This document shows positions 46,900-55,742 of a stretch of 64,000 bases of DNA, piece by piece. The DNA is from Aquibium microcysteis. GTDB lineage: Bacteria; Pseudomonadota; Alphaproteobacteria; Rhizobiales; Rhizobiaceae. Position 1 is the first letter of the stretch, and each line of letters opens with the position of its first letter. Where the stretch lies: the NCBI RefSeq assembly GCF_014495845.1, contig NZ_CP061080.1:1353001-1417000 (forward strand), read 5' to 3'. The notes beneath the pieces are model-generated. The model saw only the letters and a list, made by a program, of their open reading frames with translations, searched no databases and was not told the DNA's origin. The position numbers and the translations under genes were made by a program.

Positions 46900-48318
46900 T
46901 TGGCCGAACTGGACGAAGACGCCGCCGGCGGCATCGATCAGACCGTGGATCACGCCGACATCTACGACGAAGAAGGCGTCATCCGTCCCTCCTACGTTGC
47001 CCATATCGGCGCCGCGATCGCCGACCGCGACATCCTGACCCTGAAGCAGGACGTCGCGAACCTGCACCAGTCCGAACTTGGCGATCTCCTGGAAACGCTG
47101 CTTCCCGAGCAGCGCCGGGCACTGGTGGAACTGCTCGGCAGCGATTTCGACTTCACCGCGCTGACCGAAGTCGACGAAGCGGTCCGCATGCAGATCGTCG
47201 ACGCGATGCCCAATGCGCAGATCGCGCAGGGCGTCCAGGAGCTCGATTCCGACGATGCGGTCTACATTCTGGAAGATCTCGACGAGGACGACCAGAACGA
47301 GATCCTGGCGCAGCTGCCCTTCACCGAGCGCATCCGGCTGCGCCGGTCGCTCGGCTATCCGGAGGAATCGGCCGGCCGGCGCATGCAGACCGAATTCGTT
47401 GCCGTGCCGCCGTTCTGGACGGTCGGCCAGACCATCGACTACATGCGCGAGGACCAGAACCTTCCCGAGCATTTCTTCCAGATCTTCGTCATCGACCCGA
47501 CCTTCAAGCTGCTCGGCTCGGTCGACCTCGACAAGATCCTGCGCACCCAGCGCGCGGTGAAGATCGAGGAGGTTATGCACGAGACGCGCCATGCGATCCC
47601 GGCCACGATGGACCAGGAGGAGGCCGCGCGGGAGTTCGAGCAGTACGACCTTCTGTCGGCCGCCGTCGTCGACGAGAACGAGCGGCTGGTCGGCGTGCTC
47701 ACCATCGACGACGTGGTGGACGTGATCCAGCAGGAGGCGGAAGAGGATCTCTTGCGCATGGGCGGCGTCGGCGACGAGGAACTGTCGGACAGCGTCCTGT
47801 CGACCTCGCGCTCGCGCGTGCCCTGGCTGCTGGTCAATCTGGTGACCGCCTTCCTGGCGGCATCCGTCATCAGCCTGTTCGACGCGACCATCGAGAAGGT
47901 GGTGGCGCTGGCCGTGCTGATGCCGATCGTGGCCGGCATGGGCGGCAATGCCGGCTCGCAGACCATGACCGTGACCGTGCGCGCGCTCGCCACCCGCGAC
48001 CTCGACATCTACAACGCCTGGCGCATCATCCGCCGCGAGATGCTGGTCGGCCTGATCAACGGCGCGATCTTCGCCGTGCTGATCGGCGCCGTCGCCGGTA
48101 CCTGGTTCCAGTCGGTCTCGATCGGCGTCATCATCGGCGCGGCGATGATCGTCAACATGTTCGTCGCGGCACTCGGCGGCATCCTGATCCCGCTGATGCT
48201 CGACCGCTTCAAGATCGATCCCGCCGTCGCCTCGGCCGTCTTCGTGACGACCGTCACCGACGTCGTCGGCTTCTTCGCCTTCCTCGGCCTCGCCACGCTC
48301 TGGTTCGGCTTCGGCTGA
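46900..48318 (+). CDS. mgtE: Magnesium transporter MgtE
   Basis: MgtE is a dimeric Mg2+ channel gated by cytoplasmic magnesium. The 472 residues comprise the MgtE N domain (about 30-130, HQSELGDLLETLLPEQR), two CBS domains (about 135-260, with VDLDKIL and VGVLTIDDVVDVI) and a membrane part of five helices holding GGNAGSQTMTVTVRALA and the pore aspartate region. I chose the TTG at 46900 because GGAGG lies 5 bases upstream; a TTG at 46888 has no ribosome site. It is monocistronic. Confidence 0.95.
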   Translation: MAELDEDAAGGIDQTVDHADIYDEEGVIRPSYVAHIGAAIADRDILTLKQDVANLHQSELGDLLETLLPEQRRALVELLGSDFDFTALTEVDEAVRMQIVDAMPNAQIAQGVQELDSDDAVYILEDLDEDDQNEILAQLPFTERIRLRRSLGYPEESAGRRMQTEFVAVPPFWTVGQTIDYMREDQNLPEHFFQIFVIDPTFKLLGSVDLDKILRTQRAVKIEEVMHETRHAIPATMDQEEAAREFEQYDLLSAAVVDENERLVGVLTIDDVVDVIQQEAEEDLLRMGGVGDEELSDSVLSTSRSRVPWLLVNLVTAFLAASVISLFDATIEKVVALAVLMPIVAGMGGNAGSQTMTVTVRALATRDLDIYNAWRIIRREMLVGLINGAIFAVLIGAVAGTWFQSVSIGVIIGAAMIVNMFVAALGGILIPLMLDRFKIDPAVASAVFVTTVTDVVGFFAFLGLATLWFGFG

Positions 48319-48324
48319 AGCGCG

Positions 48325-48741
48325 TCAGCTCGCGGCGAGGCCGAAGCTCTCGAAGGTCTCGGCATTGGGGCAGAACAGATGCGCGTTCTCGCGCGCCGTG
48401 CCGGCCTCCAGTTCCTCGGCGCAGCGGCCTCTGGACTGGCAGCGCGAGCACAGCACGGAGACGTCGCGCAGCAGGCCGTCCTCGGCGAGTTCGCGCACGT
48501 CCACGCCGTAGGCGTCCATCATCCGCTGCATGAGACGGTTGGCGCCGGCACCGTGCGAGATCACCTCCTTGAGGTCGGCGACCGTGAGGCCGGCCTCCGC
48601 GGCGATCTCGCCGGCCATGGCCGGATCCATCCGGTCGATCTCGCGCAGCGAGGCGACCGCGTCGCGGTGGTCACGCCATCGCCGGGCGACGGATTCGAGC
48701 ATATGGCGGATTCCTGTGGTGACGGCGGCCTGTGCGGACAT
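48325..48741 (-). CDS. DUF6455 cysteine-rich protein under an FNR/FixK-type box
   Basis: This 138-residue protein belongs to the rhizobial DUF6455 type. It is helical at the N-terminus (MLESVARRWRDHRDAV, then REIDRMDPAMAGEIAAEAGL) and has four cysteines at the C-terminus (LCSRCQSRGRC and HLFCPNA) that could bind an iron-sulfur cluster or zinc. The function is unknown. AGGAGG lies 7 bases before the ATG. A perfect TTGAT-N4-ATCAA site upstream implies induction under low oxygen. The gene converges with mgtE, 6 bases away, and diverges from metG. Confidence 0.82.
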   Translation of the reverse strand: MSAQAAVTTGIRHMLESVARRWRDHRDAVASLREIDRMDPAMAGEIAAEAGLTVADLKEVISHGAGANRLMQRMMDAYGVDVRELAEDGLLRDVSVLCSRCQSRGRCAEELEAGTARENAHLFCPNAETFESFGLAAS

Positions 48742-48790
48742 GGCGATCCTCCTGTTGACGCCGATGCTAGGAAACCGGCGCGCCCGCGCC

Positions 48791-48804
48791 TTGATCGAGA
48801 TCAA
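48791..48804 (-). promoter_or_regulatory. FNR/FixK-type box
   Basis: TTGATCGAGATCAA matches the FNR/FixK consensus TTGAT-N4-ATCAA at every position. Its centre is 56 bases before the DUF6455 start. An activator at -41.5 would put the transcript start about 15 bases before the ATG, leaving just room for the ribosome site. It could also act on metG, but sits too far upstream for the usual geometry. Confidence 0.75.
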
Positions 48805-48914
48805 GGCCCGTCGACCCTCCCGGCGAGCGGAGGGTTGCGCGGGGATGGCATTCACCGGCACGATGCGCTATCTGCACCGCACAATTTTCGCGCACATCCC
48901 GGAATCCGAGCTTC

Positions 48915-50468
48915 ATGGCCAAGGACACGTTCTACATCACGACCGCGATCTCCTATCCCAACGGCAAGCCGCATATCGGCCACGCCTACGAGATGATCGC
49001 GACGGATGCGATCGCACGCTTCCAGCGCTGCGACGGCAGGGACGTCTACTTCCTCACCGGCACCGACGAGCACGGCATCAAGATGCTGCAGACGGCGCGC
49101 AAGGAGGGCCTGACCCCGCGCGAACTCGCCGACCGCAACGCGGCCGAGTTCAAGCGCATGGCTGCCGCGCTCGACATCTCCAACGACGACTTCATCCGCA
49201 CCACCGAGGAGCGGCACTATCGCTCCAGCCAGGCGATCTGGTCGGCGATGGCGGCCAATGGCGACATCTACAAGGACAGCTATGCCGGCTGGTACTCGGT
49301 GCGCGACGAGGCCTATTACGGCGAGGAGGAGACCGAGGTGCGCGACGACGGCGTGCGCTACGGACCGCAGGGCACCCCGGTGGAATGGGTGGAGGAGGAG
49401 AGCTACTTCTTCCGCCTCTCGGCCTATGGCGACCGACTGCTGAAGCTCTACGACGAACATCCCGACTTCATCGCCCCGCCGGAGCGCCGCAACGAGGTGG
49501 TGAGCTTCGTGAAGCAGGGGCTGAAGGACCTGTCGGTGTCGCGCACCACCTTCGACTGGGGCGTGCCGGTGCCCGGCGACGAGAAGCACGTGATGTATGT
49601 CTGGGTCGACGCCCTGACCAACTACATCACCGGCGTCGGCTATCCCGATGCGGACGCGCCGCTGTGGCACCGCTGGCCGGCCGACATCCACGTCATCGGC
49701 AAGGACATCGTGCGTTTCCATGCCATCTACTGGCCGGCCTTCCTGATGTCGGCGGGCGTGGAGCTGCCCAGGCGCGTCTTCGGCCATGGCTTCGTGTTCA
49801 ACCGCGGCGAGAAGATGTCGAAGTCGGTCGGCAACGTCATCGACCCCTTCGCGCTCGCCGAGCATTACGGGCTCGACCAGCTGCGCTACTTCCTGCTGCG
49901 CGACATCCCGTTCGGCCAGGACGGCAACTACAGCCACGAGGGCATCGTCACGCGCACCAATGCCGACCTCGCCAACGGCATCGGCAATCTGGCGCAGCGC
50001 TCGCTGTCGATGATCGCCAAGAACTGCGGCGGCGTGGTGCCGGGCAAGGGCACGCTGACGGCCGAGGACGAGGCGGTGCTGGCCGCCGCCGCCGAGGCGC
50101 TGGAGACCGCGCGCAAGGCGATGGCGGGGCAGGCGATCCACCAGGCGCTGGCGGCGGTCATCGCCGTGGTGGCCGAGGCCGACCGCTATTTCGCCGGCCA
50201 GGCGCCCTGGGGCCTGAAGAAGACCGATCCGGCGCGCATGGAGACGGTGCTGTGGACGACGGCCGAGGTGGTGCGCCGCATCGCGCTGATGCTGCAACCC
50301 TACGTGCCGGGCTCCTCGGCGAAGCTGCTCGACCTGCTCGCGGTGCCCGCCGACCGGCGCCTGTTCGCCCATGCCGGCGACGCCGACGCGCTCGTGCCCG
50401 GCACGCCGCTGCCGGCGCCGTCGGGCGTCTTCCCGCGCTATGTCGAGCAGGAGGCGGCGGGTGGCTGA
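48915..50468 (+). CDS. metG: Methionyl-tRNA synthetase
   Basis: MetG charges tRNA-Met. The 517 residues have the class I signatures [10 protein letters not shown] (residues about 21-30) and KMSKSVGN (about 300). [14 protein letters not shown] follows in the catalytic domain. It is the short type without the C-terminal dimerisation domain, as in most alphaproteobacteria. The gene begins metG-tatD-MBL, a conserved rhizobial order, and overlaps tatD by eight bases. Confidence 0.97.
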   Translation: MAKDTFYITTAISYPNGKPHIGHAYEMIATDAIARFQRCDGRDVYFLTGTDEHGIKMLQTARKEGLTPRELADRNAAEFKRMAAALDISNDDFIRTTEERHYRSSQAIWSAMAANGDIYKDSYAGWYSVRDEAYYGEEETEVRDDGVRYGPQGTPVEWVEEESYFFRLSAYGDRLLKLYDEHPDFIAPPERRNEVVSFVKQGLKDLSVSRTTFDWGVPVPGDEKHVMYVWVDALTNYITGVGYPDADAPLWHRWPADIHVIGKDIVRFHAIYWPAFLMSAGVELPRRVFGHGFVFNRGEKMSKSVGNVIDPFALAEHYGLDQLRYFLLRDIPFGQDGNYSHEGIVTRTNADLANGIGNLAQRSLSMIAKNCGGVVPGKGTLTAEDEAVLAAAAEALETARKAMAGQAIHQALAAVIAVVAEADRYFAGQAPWGLKKTDPARMETVLWTTAEVVRRIALMLQPYVPGSSAKLLDLLAVPADRRLFAHAGDADALVPGTPLPAPSGVFPRYVEQEAAGG

Positions 50469-51267
50469 CGCCATGCTGGTCGACAGCCACTGCCACCTCG
50501 ACTTCCCGGATTTTTCCGCGGAACGCGACGCCGTCGTGGCACGCGCGAAGGCGGCCGGCGTCGGCATGATGGTGACGATCTCGACCCGCGTGAAACGCTT
50601 CGACGAGATCCGCGCCATCGCCGAGGCCTACGAGAACGTCTGGTGCTCGGTCGGCACCCATCCGCACAATGCCGGCGAGGAGACCGAGATCACCACCGAG
50701 GACCTGGTGCGGCTGTCGGCGCACCGCAAGGTCGTGGCGATCGGGGAGGCCGGGCTCGACTATTTCTACGACAAGGCGCCGCGCGATGCGCAGGCTGAGG
50801 GCCTGCGCCGCCACATCGCGGCGGCGCGGCAGACCGGCCTGCCGCTGGTGATCCATTCGCGCGACGCCGACGAGGACATGGCCAGGATCCTGACCGAGGA
50901 GACGGGGAAGGGGACCTTCCCCTTCGTGCTGCACTGTTTTTCCTCCGGCGCGGCGCTGGCCGAGACCGGGGTGAAGCTCGGCGGCTACGTCTCCTTCTCG
51001 GGCATCCTGACCTTCAGGAAATCCGACGAACTGCGCGACATTGCAAAGAAAATCCCGCTCGACCGGCTGCTGGTCGAGACCGATTCGCCCTATCTCGCGC
51101 CGATGCCGCACCGCGGCCAGCGCAACGAGCCGGCCTATGTCGCCCACACCGCCCGGGTGCTCGCCGGGACGCTGGGGCTGACGGAAGACGCGATCGCGCG
51201 GCAGACGACCGCGAACTTCCTGCGGCTGTTCTCCAAGGTCGGGCCGCCCGCGGGATCTGCCGCCTGA
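50461..51267 (+). CDS. TatD-family metal-dependent DNase
   Basis: This TatD-type TIM-barrel hydrolase (268 residues) is probably a 3'-5' exonuclease or D-aminoacyl-tRNA-related hydrolase. Metal ligands are visible in [32 protein letters not shown] and ETDSPYLAP. The GTG at 50461 is preceded by AGGAGG; an ATG lies four codons later. Its stop overlaps the next start by one base. Confidence 0.92.
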   Translation: MADAMLVDSHCHLDFPDFSAERDAVVARAKAAGVGMMVTISTRVKRFDEIRAIAEAYENVWCSVGTHPHNAGEETEITTEDLVRLSAHRKVVAIGEAGLDYFYDKAPRDAQAEGLRRHIAAARQTGLPLVIHSRDADEDMARILTEETGKGTFPFVLHCFSSGAALAETGVKLGGYVSFSGILTFRKSDELRDIAKKIPLDRLLVETDSPYLAPMPHRGQRNEPAYVAHTARVLAGTLGLTEDAIARQTTANFLRLFSKVGPPAGSAA

Positions 51268-52088
51268 TGCCGGGCGACGTCGTCCGCCTGACCATCCTCG
51301 GCTGCGGCTCGTCGCCGGGCGTGCCGCGGATCACCGGCGACTGGGGCAATTGCGACCCGGCCAATCCGAAGAACCTGCGCACCCGCGCGGCCGCCCTGGT
51401 GGAGCGCATCGCGGCCGACGGGCGGCGCACCACGGTGGTCATCGACACCGGGCCGGACTTCCGCGAGCAGATGATCCGCTCGGCAACGCGCCGGCTCGAC
51501 GCCGCCGTCTTCACCCACCCGCATGCCGACCACATCCACGGCATCGACGATCTGCGCGGCTATGCGCTGGAGCAGCGCCGGCTGATGGACGTCTATGCCG
51601 ACAAGCCGACGCTCGACCGCCTGCACGACGCCTTCGGCTACTGCTTCCGCACGCCGCCCGGCAGTTCCTACCCGCCGATCCTCAACGCGCGCGCCATCGA
51701 CCACGACACGCCGTTCACGATCGACGGGGAGGGGGGTCCCCTCACCTTCGAGCCGCTGCCGCAGATCCATGGCGACATCCTCTCGCTCGGCTACCGCATC
51801 GGCGGCATCGCCTATTGTCCCGACGTGTCGGATTTCCCGCCCGGAACCGTCGCGCGGCTGGCCGGCGTCGACACGCTGGTGGTCGACGCGCTGCAGCACA
51901 AGCCGCATCCCTCGCATCTGTCGCTCACCCAGGCGTTGGGCTGGATCGAACGGCTGGCACCCCGCCGCGCCGTGCTGACCCACATGCACATTCCGCTCGA
52001 CTACGAGGCGACGATGCGAGAGACGCCTGCTCATGTGGAGCCGGCCTATGATGGCATGGTGATCGAACAGGCGCTCGGAGAATATTGA
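51267..52088 (+). CDS. MBL-fold metallohydrolase (PhnP-like phosphodiesterase)
   Basis: The protein (273 residues) is a metallo-beta-lactamase-fold hydrolase related to PhnP and RNase Z-like phosphodiesterases. The opening LTILGCGSSPGVPRI, the metal motif THPHADHIHGIDDLR (HxHxDH), the aspartate of CPDVSDF and the late THMHIPLDY provide the di-metal site. PhnP opens cyclic ribose phosphates, but no phosphonate genes are near, so the substrate is open. It is coupled to tatD. Confidence 0.9.
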   Translation: MPGDVVRLTILGCGSSPGVPRITGDWGNCDPANPKNLRTRAAALVERIAADGRRTTVVIDTGPDFREQMIRSATRRLDAAVFTHPHADHIHGIDDLRGYALEQRRLMDVYADKPTLDRLHDAFGYCFRTPPGSSYPPILNARAIDHDTPFTIDGEGGPLTFEPLPQIHGDILSLGYRIGGIAYCPDVSDFPPGTVARLAGVDTLVVDALQHKPHPSHLSLTQALGWIERLAPRRAVLTHMHIPLDYEATMRETPAHVEPAYDGMVIEQALGEY

Positions 52089-52113
52089 AAACAATGGATT
52101 TTCGGGTGACGCC

Positions 52114-52584
52114 ATGAGCAAGAGCATCGAACGGGTCCGCCAGGCGGCCGCAGCGGCGGGCCTGCCGGTCGAGATTCGCCGCATGGGTGAATCCACGCGG
52201 ACCGCCGAAGAAGCCGCCGCGCAATGCGGCGTATCGGTCGGCCAGATCGTCAAGTCGCTGATCTTCAAGGGCGAAACGAGCGGCAAGCTGTATCTCTTCC
52301 TGGTCTCCGGCGACAAGCGGCTCGACGCCGCCCGGGCCGCGGCGCTGACCGGCGAAACGCTCGGCCGCGCCGACCCGCGCGAGATCCGCGACCGCACCGG
52401 CTTCGCCATCGGCGGCGTCTCGCCGCTCGGCCACCTGGAGCCGATCGACGCCTATGCCGACGAAACGCTGACCGGCTACGACATCGTCTGGGCCGCCGCC
52501 GGCGCCCACGACGCAGTGTTCTCGGCCGAGCCGAACGCGCTGCTCGCCGCAGCGGGCGCGACGGTGGCGGACGTGGCTGCGTAG
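52114..52584 (+). CDS. YbaK/EbsC-type aminoacyl-tRNA editing protein
   Basis: This protein of 156 residues belongs to the YbaK/ProX superfamily, which removes wrongly attached amino acids from tRNA, for example Cys from tRNA-Pro. Conserved parts are QIVKSLIFKG with the catalytic lysine, FLVSGDKRLD, and TGFAIGGVSPLGH. The trans-editing substrate cannot be read from the sequence. It starts 25 bases after the MBL gene. Just after its stop the base composition changes, at the edge of the arsenic island. Confidence 0.92.
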   Translation: MSKSIERVRQAAAAAGLPVEIRRMGESTRTAEEAAAQCGVSVGQIVKSLIFKGETSGKLYLFLVSGDKRLDAARAAALTGETLGRADPREIRDRTGFAIGGVSPLGHLEPIDAYADETLTGYDIVWAAAGAHDAVFSAEPNALLAAAGATVADVAA

Positions 52585-52900
52585 GCGTCGCAGAGCGACG
52601 TCTCCGTCGACGTCGCGCGGATGCACCTTATCCTGCAGAGGCACTTGTGGGGCCGATGGATTGCCGAGCACCGCGCGGCTGCACGGGCCGCATTCCTGCA
52701 AGTACGTCGCACGCCGCATATCAGAAAGTTCCATAATCTATCTTATGCGGCATAGATTGACGCCGCCATGGCAGTCTGTTGAGACAGGACCTAGTTGAAT
52801 CTCCGAACACCGTATCTGAATCCCTGACGTGGTCATTCCTACAGATGCATCCTCAAGTTGCAGATTGGAAGCGGACCGAACCCAAGCTTTTCCGGACAAT
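52585..52900. other. Island-edge intergenic region
   Basis: No gene is seen in these 316 bases. GC content falls visibly from left to right. AATCTAT-N10-ATAGATT (52736-52759) is a perfect 7-base inverted repeat and might be a recombination or regulatory site. No tRNA end or clear direct repeat marking an attachment site was found. Confidence 0.5.
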
Positions 52901-54307
52901 TTAGGGCGCGGTATCTGTAGGCGCTTGCGCCGGTTCTGACACGATGCCCCACTTTTCAAAGCATCCCGCTCGCTCAAGCGTCTGAGCGACATATGCCACG
53001 TTGAGGTCTAGGCGCCGTGCGATGACGGTTTCAGGGATGCCTTTACGAAACTCTCGGACCATGTGGTCGGCAACAAGGCCCAAGAAAGTCGTTGCGTCAT
53101 CCAAGCCGGAGACGTCTGCCAGATGTCGGAGTTGCCGCTGGGCAATTGTTGGCTGCAGCCGACGATCCTTTGACGTTATGAATAGCGCAGGCTCACCGAA
53201 CATGGGGCGCGGCGTAGCAGAGAGGTACCTGTCTATTGCGTCCAGCGTTTCATCGGAGAGCTGGTTCCGATATGTCCGCCCTGGTATCAAGAGCGCGTTT
53301 CCGTGTCGCTTCGCATCGTCGATATGATCGAGATCCAGCAGTGATATCTCACTCGCCTTTGCTCCACAGTCGACAATCAGACGCAGGACAGCGCGATCTC
53401 GGTGGACGACCCACCCCTCGTCATAGAACCCAGTCGCAATGGCCACTTCGATGGCGTCCAGCATATCATCCAAGTTCGCAATTCTTGTCGCTTGTCGCAC
53501 TCTCTGCACGCTGACCTTCGCAGTGAGCACATCGCCGAAATTCAGTGTCGGGCTCTCGCTCGCCAGATATTTCACGAAGCTCCTAAGAGCAGCCCAACGC
53601 CTTTCAATCGACGTATTCGCGCAGGTTGCGGAAAGCTCTGAGGAGATGGACTCGATCAGGGCAGCGTCCACAGAGGAGAAAATGCGGTCGCTATACCCCT
53701 GCCCTGTTCTGCGCATGATCGCTTCCAGCATGTGCATGCAATCCGTGAGGTATACGGTACGCGTTTTCGCCCGCGACACGGTCGAGCCCCAAGCTTCCAG
53801 ATCGACGCGAATATGAGGCGGAATCCTTGAAAGGATCTCGACGTAATCGCGGGTTGCCTCTTCCACTACCTTTGCGCCCTTTGGCGCGCGTCGTGGGCGA
53901 AAGATGATGAAAGGATTGATGTTAGTTGTAGAAATTTTCCGCGAAAGCCAAGTTGCAAAGCTCTTGGTAGCATCAAAATTTCGTAGTCTTAGCGCGTAGG
54001 ATACACCGCTCCTAACCAGAGCTTCGTCATACTCTTCAAGCAGTTCTGGGGTCAGCGCACTGAAAAGCAGAAGGTCGCTCCGTCCCAACCTGCCGCACAG
54101 CCATACGGACATCGCGAGGAATCCGGCGCTATAGGTCGCGCGCGACGTGGCGGAGGATTTTTCGTCGAGCCATTCGCGGGCCGCTCGACGCAACGGCTCC
54201 GGCATTCTGTCGATAGGGAGCTTGCCCTCCCCTTCCCTACGCGACAGATCAACGTCCCGGAAGATCGCTTGCGCCGCGTCAATATCTCCTGCAGTTCCCA
54301 ACACCAA
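52901..54307 (-). CDS. Degenerate tyrosine-recombinase-like protein
   Basis: The protein has 468 residues with the layout of a phage-type integrase: an N-terminal helical DNA-binding part (about 30-150), a core-binding domain (about 160-290), and a catalytic-like domain. The block AVLRLIVDCGAKASEISLLD aligns with the 'TGxRxSE' box, but the catalytic arginine appears to be replaced (GAKASE). The usual HxLRH...GH...Y end is absent or unrecognisable; QRQLRHLADVSG may be part of it. It is therefore probably inactive or a divergent recombinase. Codon use and GC differ from the neighbours. The start (TTG 54307 or GTG 54304) is uncertain. Confidence 0.65.
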   Translation of the reverse strand: MVLGTAGDIDAAQAIFRDVDLSRREGEGKLPIDRMPEPLRRAAREWLDEKSSATSRATYSAGFLAMSVWLCGRLGRSDLLLFSALTPELLEEYDEALVRSGVSYALRLRNFDATKSFATWLSRKISTTNINPFIIFRPRRAPKGAKVVEEATRDYVEILSRIPPHIRVDLEAWGSTVSRAKTRTVYLTDCMHMLEAIMRRTGQGYSDRIFSSVDAALIESISSELSATCANTSIERRWAALRSFVKYLASESPTLNFGDVLTAKVSVQRVRQATRIANLDDMLDAIEVAIATGFYDEGWVVHRDRAVLRLIVDCGAKASEISLLDLDHIDDAKRHGNALLIPGRTYRNQLSDETLDAIDRYLSATPRPMFGEPALFITSKDRRLQPTIAQRQLRHLADVSGLDDATTFLGLVADHMVREFRKGIPETVIARRLDLNVAYVAQTLERAGCFEKWGIVSEPAQAPTDTAP

Positions 54308-54533
54308 CGCACCCTACTCAACGCGCCAGCCGAAGTTCGGCCAGGCGATTAAACACACGTAACGCTGTTGCCGCCTGATGAAAGAGTCAAATGGATATGT
54401 TGTAGTTCCCCAACTTCGTCCAAACGATGCGAACGCTCCACTCGTGCATCTCAGGAGTTACCCCTAGCGTCTATCGCGCGAAGGAGAAGCGACCACATTT
54501 ACGACCATTACGCATTTTTTCAGGCCATCTCTT

Positions 54534-55742
54534 TCAGATCTTTGATGCAGCGAACCAGAACCCGGCGCATAGCGTCAGCGAGCCGATGAAGATGGCCGCG
54601 AGCACCGCGCCGTAGCCGCCGCTCGCCTGCCAGAGCAGCGCCGCGCCGAGCGGTGCGAGCGCGGTCATGATGTTCATCGGCGCGACGAGGGAGCCGTTGA
54701 CCGCGCCATAGCCGTCACGCGTGACCATCTCCGGCACCGCCATGCCGCGCACGATGGTGATCATGCCGTTCGCAGCGCCGTAGAAAGCTGCGACCGCTGC
54801 GATGACGAGAACCTGCGGCGGTGCGAAGGCGAAGCCGATTACCGCCAGAGGAAACACGATGACGATCGCCGAGCCGACCGACCTTACCGGAGCTTCGGCG
54901 GCGAAGGCGCGGATCAGGATGCGGCCTGCCACCTGCGCCGGGCCGATGACTGTCAGCACCAGCACGGCTCCGGCCGAGTCCAGGCCGCGTTCGAGCAGCA
55001 GCGGGAAGAAATGGTAGGTCAGCGACGAGAAGGCGAAGGCATATGAGACCCAGGCCAGCATGAGGCCCCAGTAGGACGGCCGGCGCATGGCAGCGGCCAC
55101 GGCCGCGCGGCCGACGGCTGGCGGGATCTCGTCGGGCTCGGCCGCCCGGACCGGCGCGTCCCGCGACGGATCGATGGCGAGGAGATAGAGCCCGCCGCAG
55201 ACGACGATGTTCACCCCGGCCATGACGAGCAGCGCCCCGCGCCAGCCCTGCGTCTCGATCAGGAACTGGATGACGGGAATGAAGACGGTGCTGGCGAAGC
55301 CGCCCCACAGCGTCAGCGCGGTGATGCCCTTGCGCGCATTGAGCGGACCGACGCGGCGCGCGATGACGGCGAAGGCGGGTTCATAGAGCGTCGCGGCCTG
55401 CATGCAGCCCAGCCCGGCGAGCACGATGTAGAAGGCGATCAGCCCTTCTATCTGAGACCACGCCGCGAGCAGAATTCCGGCAAGCACCGAGGCGCCGGAC
55501 ATCAGCAGCCGTCCATGGCCGCGGTCGATCGCGGCGCCCACAGGATAGGCCGCCAGTCCCGCCAGAAGCATGCCGAGCGTCGCCGCACCATAAAGCGTTG
55601 GCTTCGACCAGCCCAGATCGGTGCGCATCGCCTCCGCGATCAGAGGGAAGCCATAGAACAGCGTCCCCCATGAGCAGATCTGAGCGGCGCCGAGCGCGCT
55701 GATGAACCAGCCCGGCGCTGAGGCTGCCGGCGAAGCCTTCAC
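54534..55742 (-). CDS. MFS transporter of the arsenic cluster
   Basis: This major facilitator protein has 402 residues and about twelve hydrophobic helices, with AAQICSWGTLFYGFPLIAEA at the start and the intracellular loop GAAIDRGHGRLLMSG. The GTG start overlaps the stop of the oxidoreductase by four bases (GTGA), so the two are coupled. In arsenic clusters MFS proteins such as ArsJ and ArsK export arsenic derivatives or arsenite/antimonite. Which type this is cannot be decided; no GAPDH gene (ArsJ partner) is present. It is probably an exporter of a product of the coupled oxidoreductase. Confidence 0.82.
   Translation of the reverse strand: MKASPAASAPGWFISALGAAQICSWGTLFYGFPLIAEAMRTDLGWSKPTLYGAATLGMLLAGLAAYPVGAAIDRGHGRLLMSGASVLAGILLAAWSQIEGLIAFYIVLAGLGCMQAATLYEPAFAVIARRVGPLNARKGITALTLWGGFASTVFIPVIQFLIETQGWRGALLVMAGVNIVVCGGLYLLAIDPSRDAPVRAAEPDEIPPAVGRAAVAAAMRRPSYWGLMLAWVSYAFAFSSLTYHFFPLLLERGLDSAGAVLVLTVIGPAQVAGRILIRAFAAEAPVRSVGSAIVIVFPLAVIGFAFAPPQVLVIAAVAAFYGAANGMITIVRGMAVPEMVTRDGYGAVNGSLVAPMNIMTALAPLGAALLWQASGGYGAVLAAIFIGSLTLCAGFWFAASKI

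Noticed and set aside
52736..52759. Attachment site of the arsenic island
   Set aside because: The 7-base inverted repeat AATCTAT-N10-ATAGATT is suggestive, but no direct repeat or tRNA end was found at either side, and the right end of the island is outside the window.
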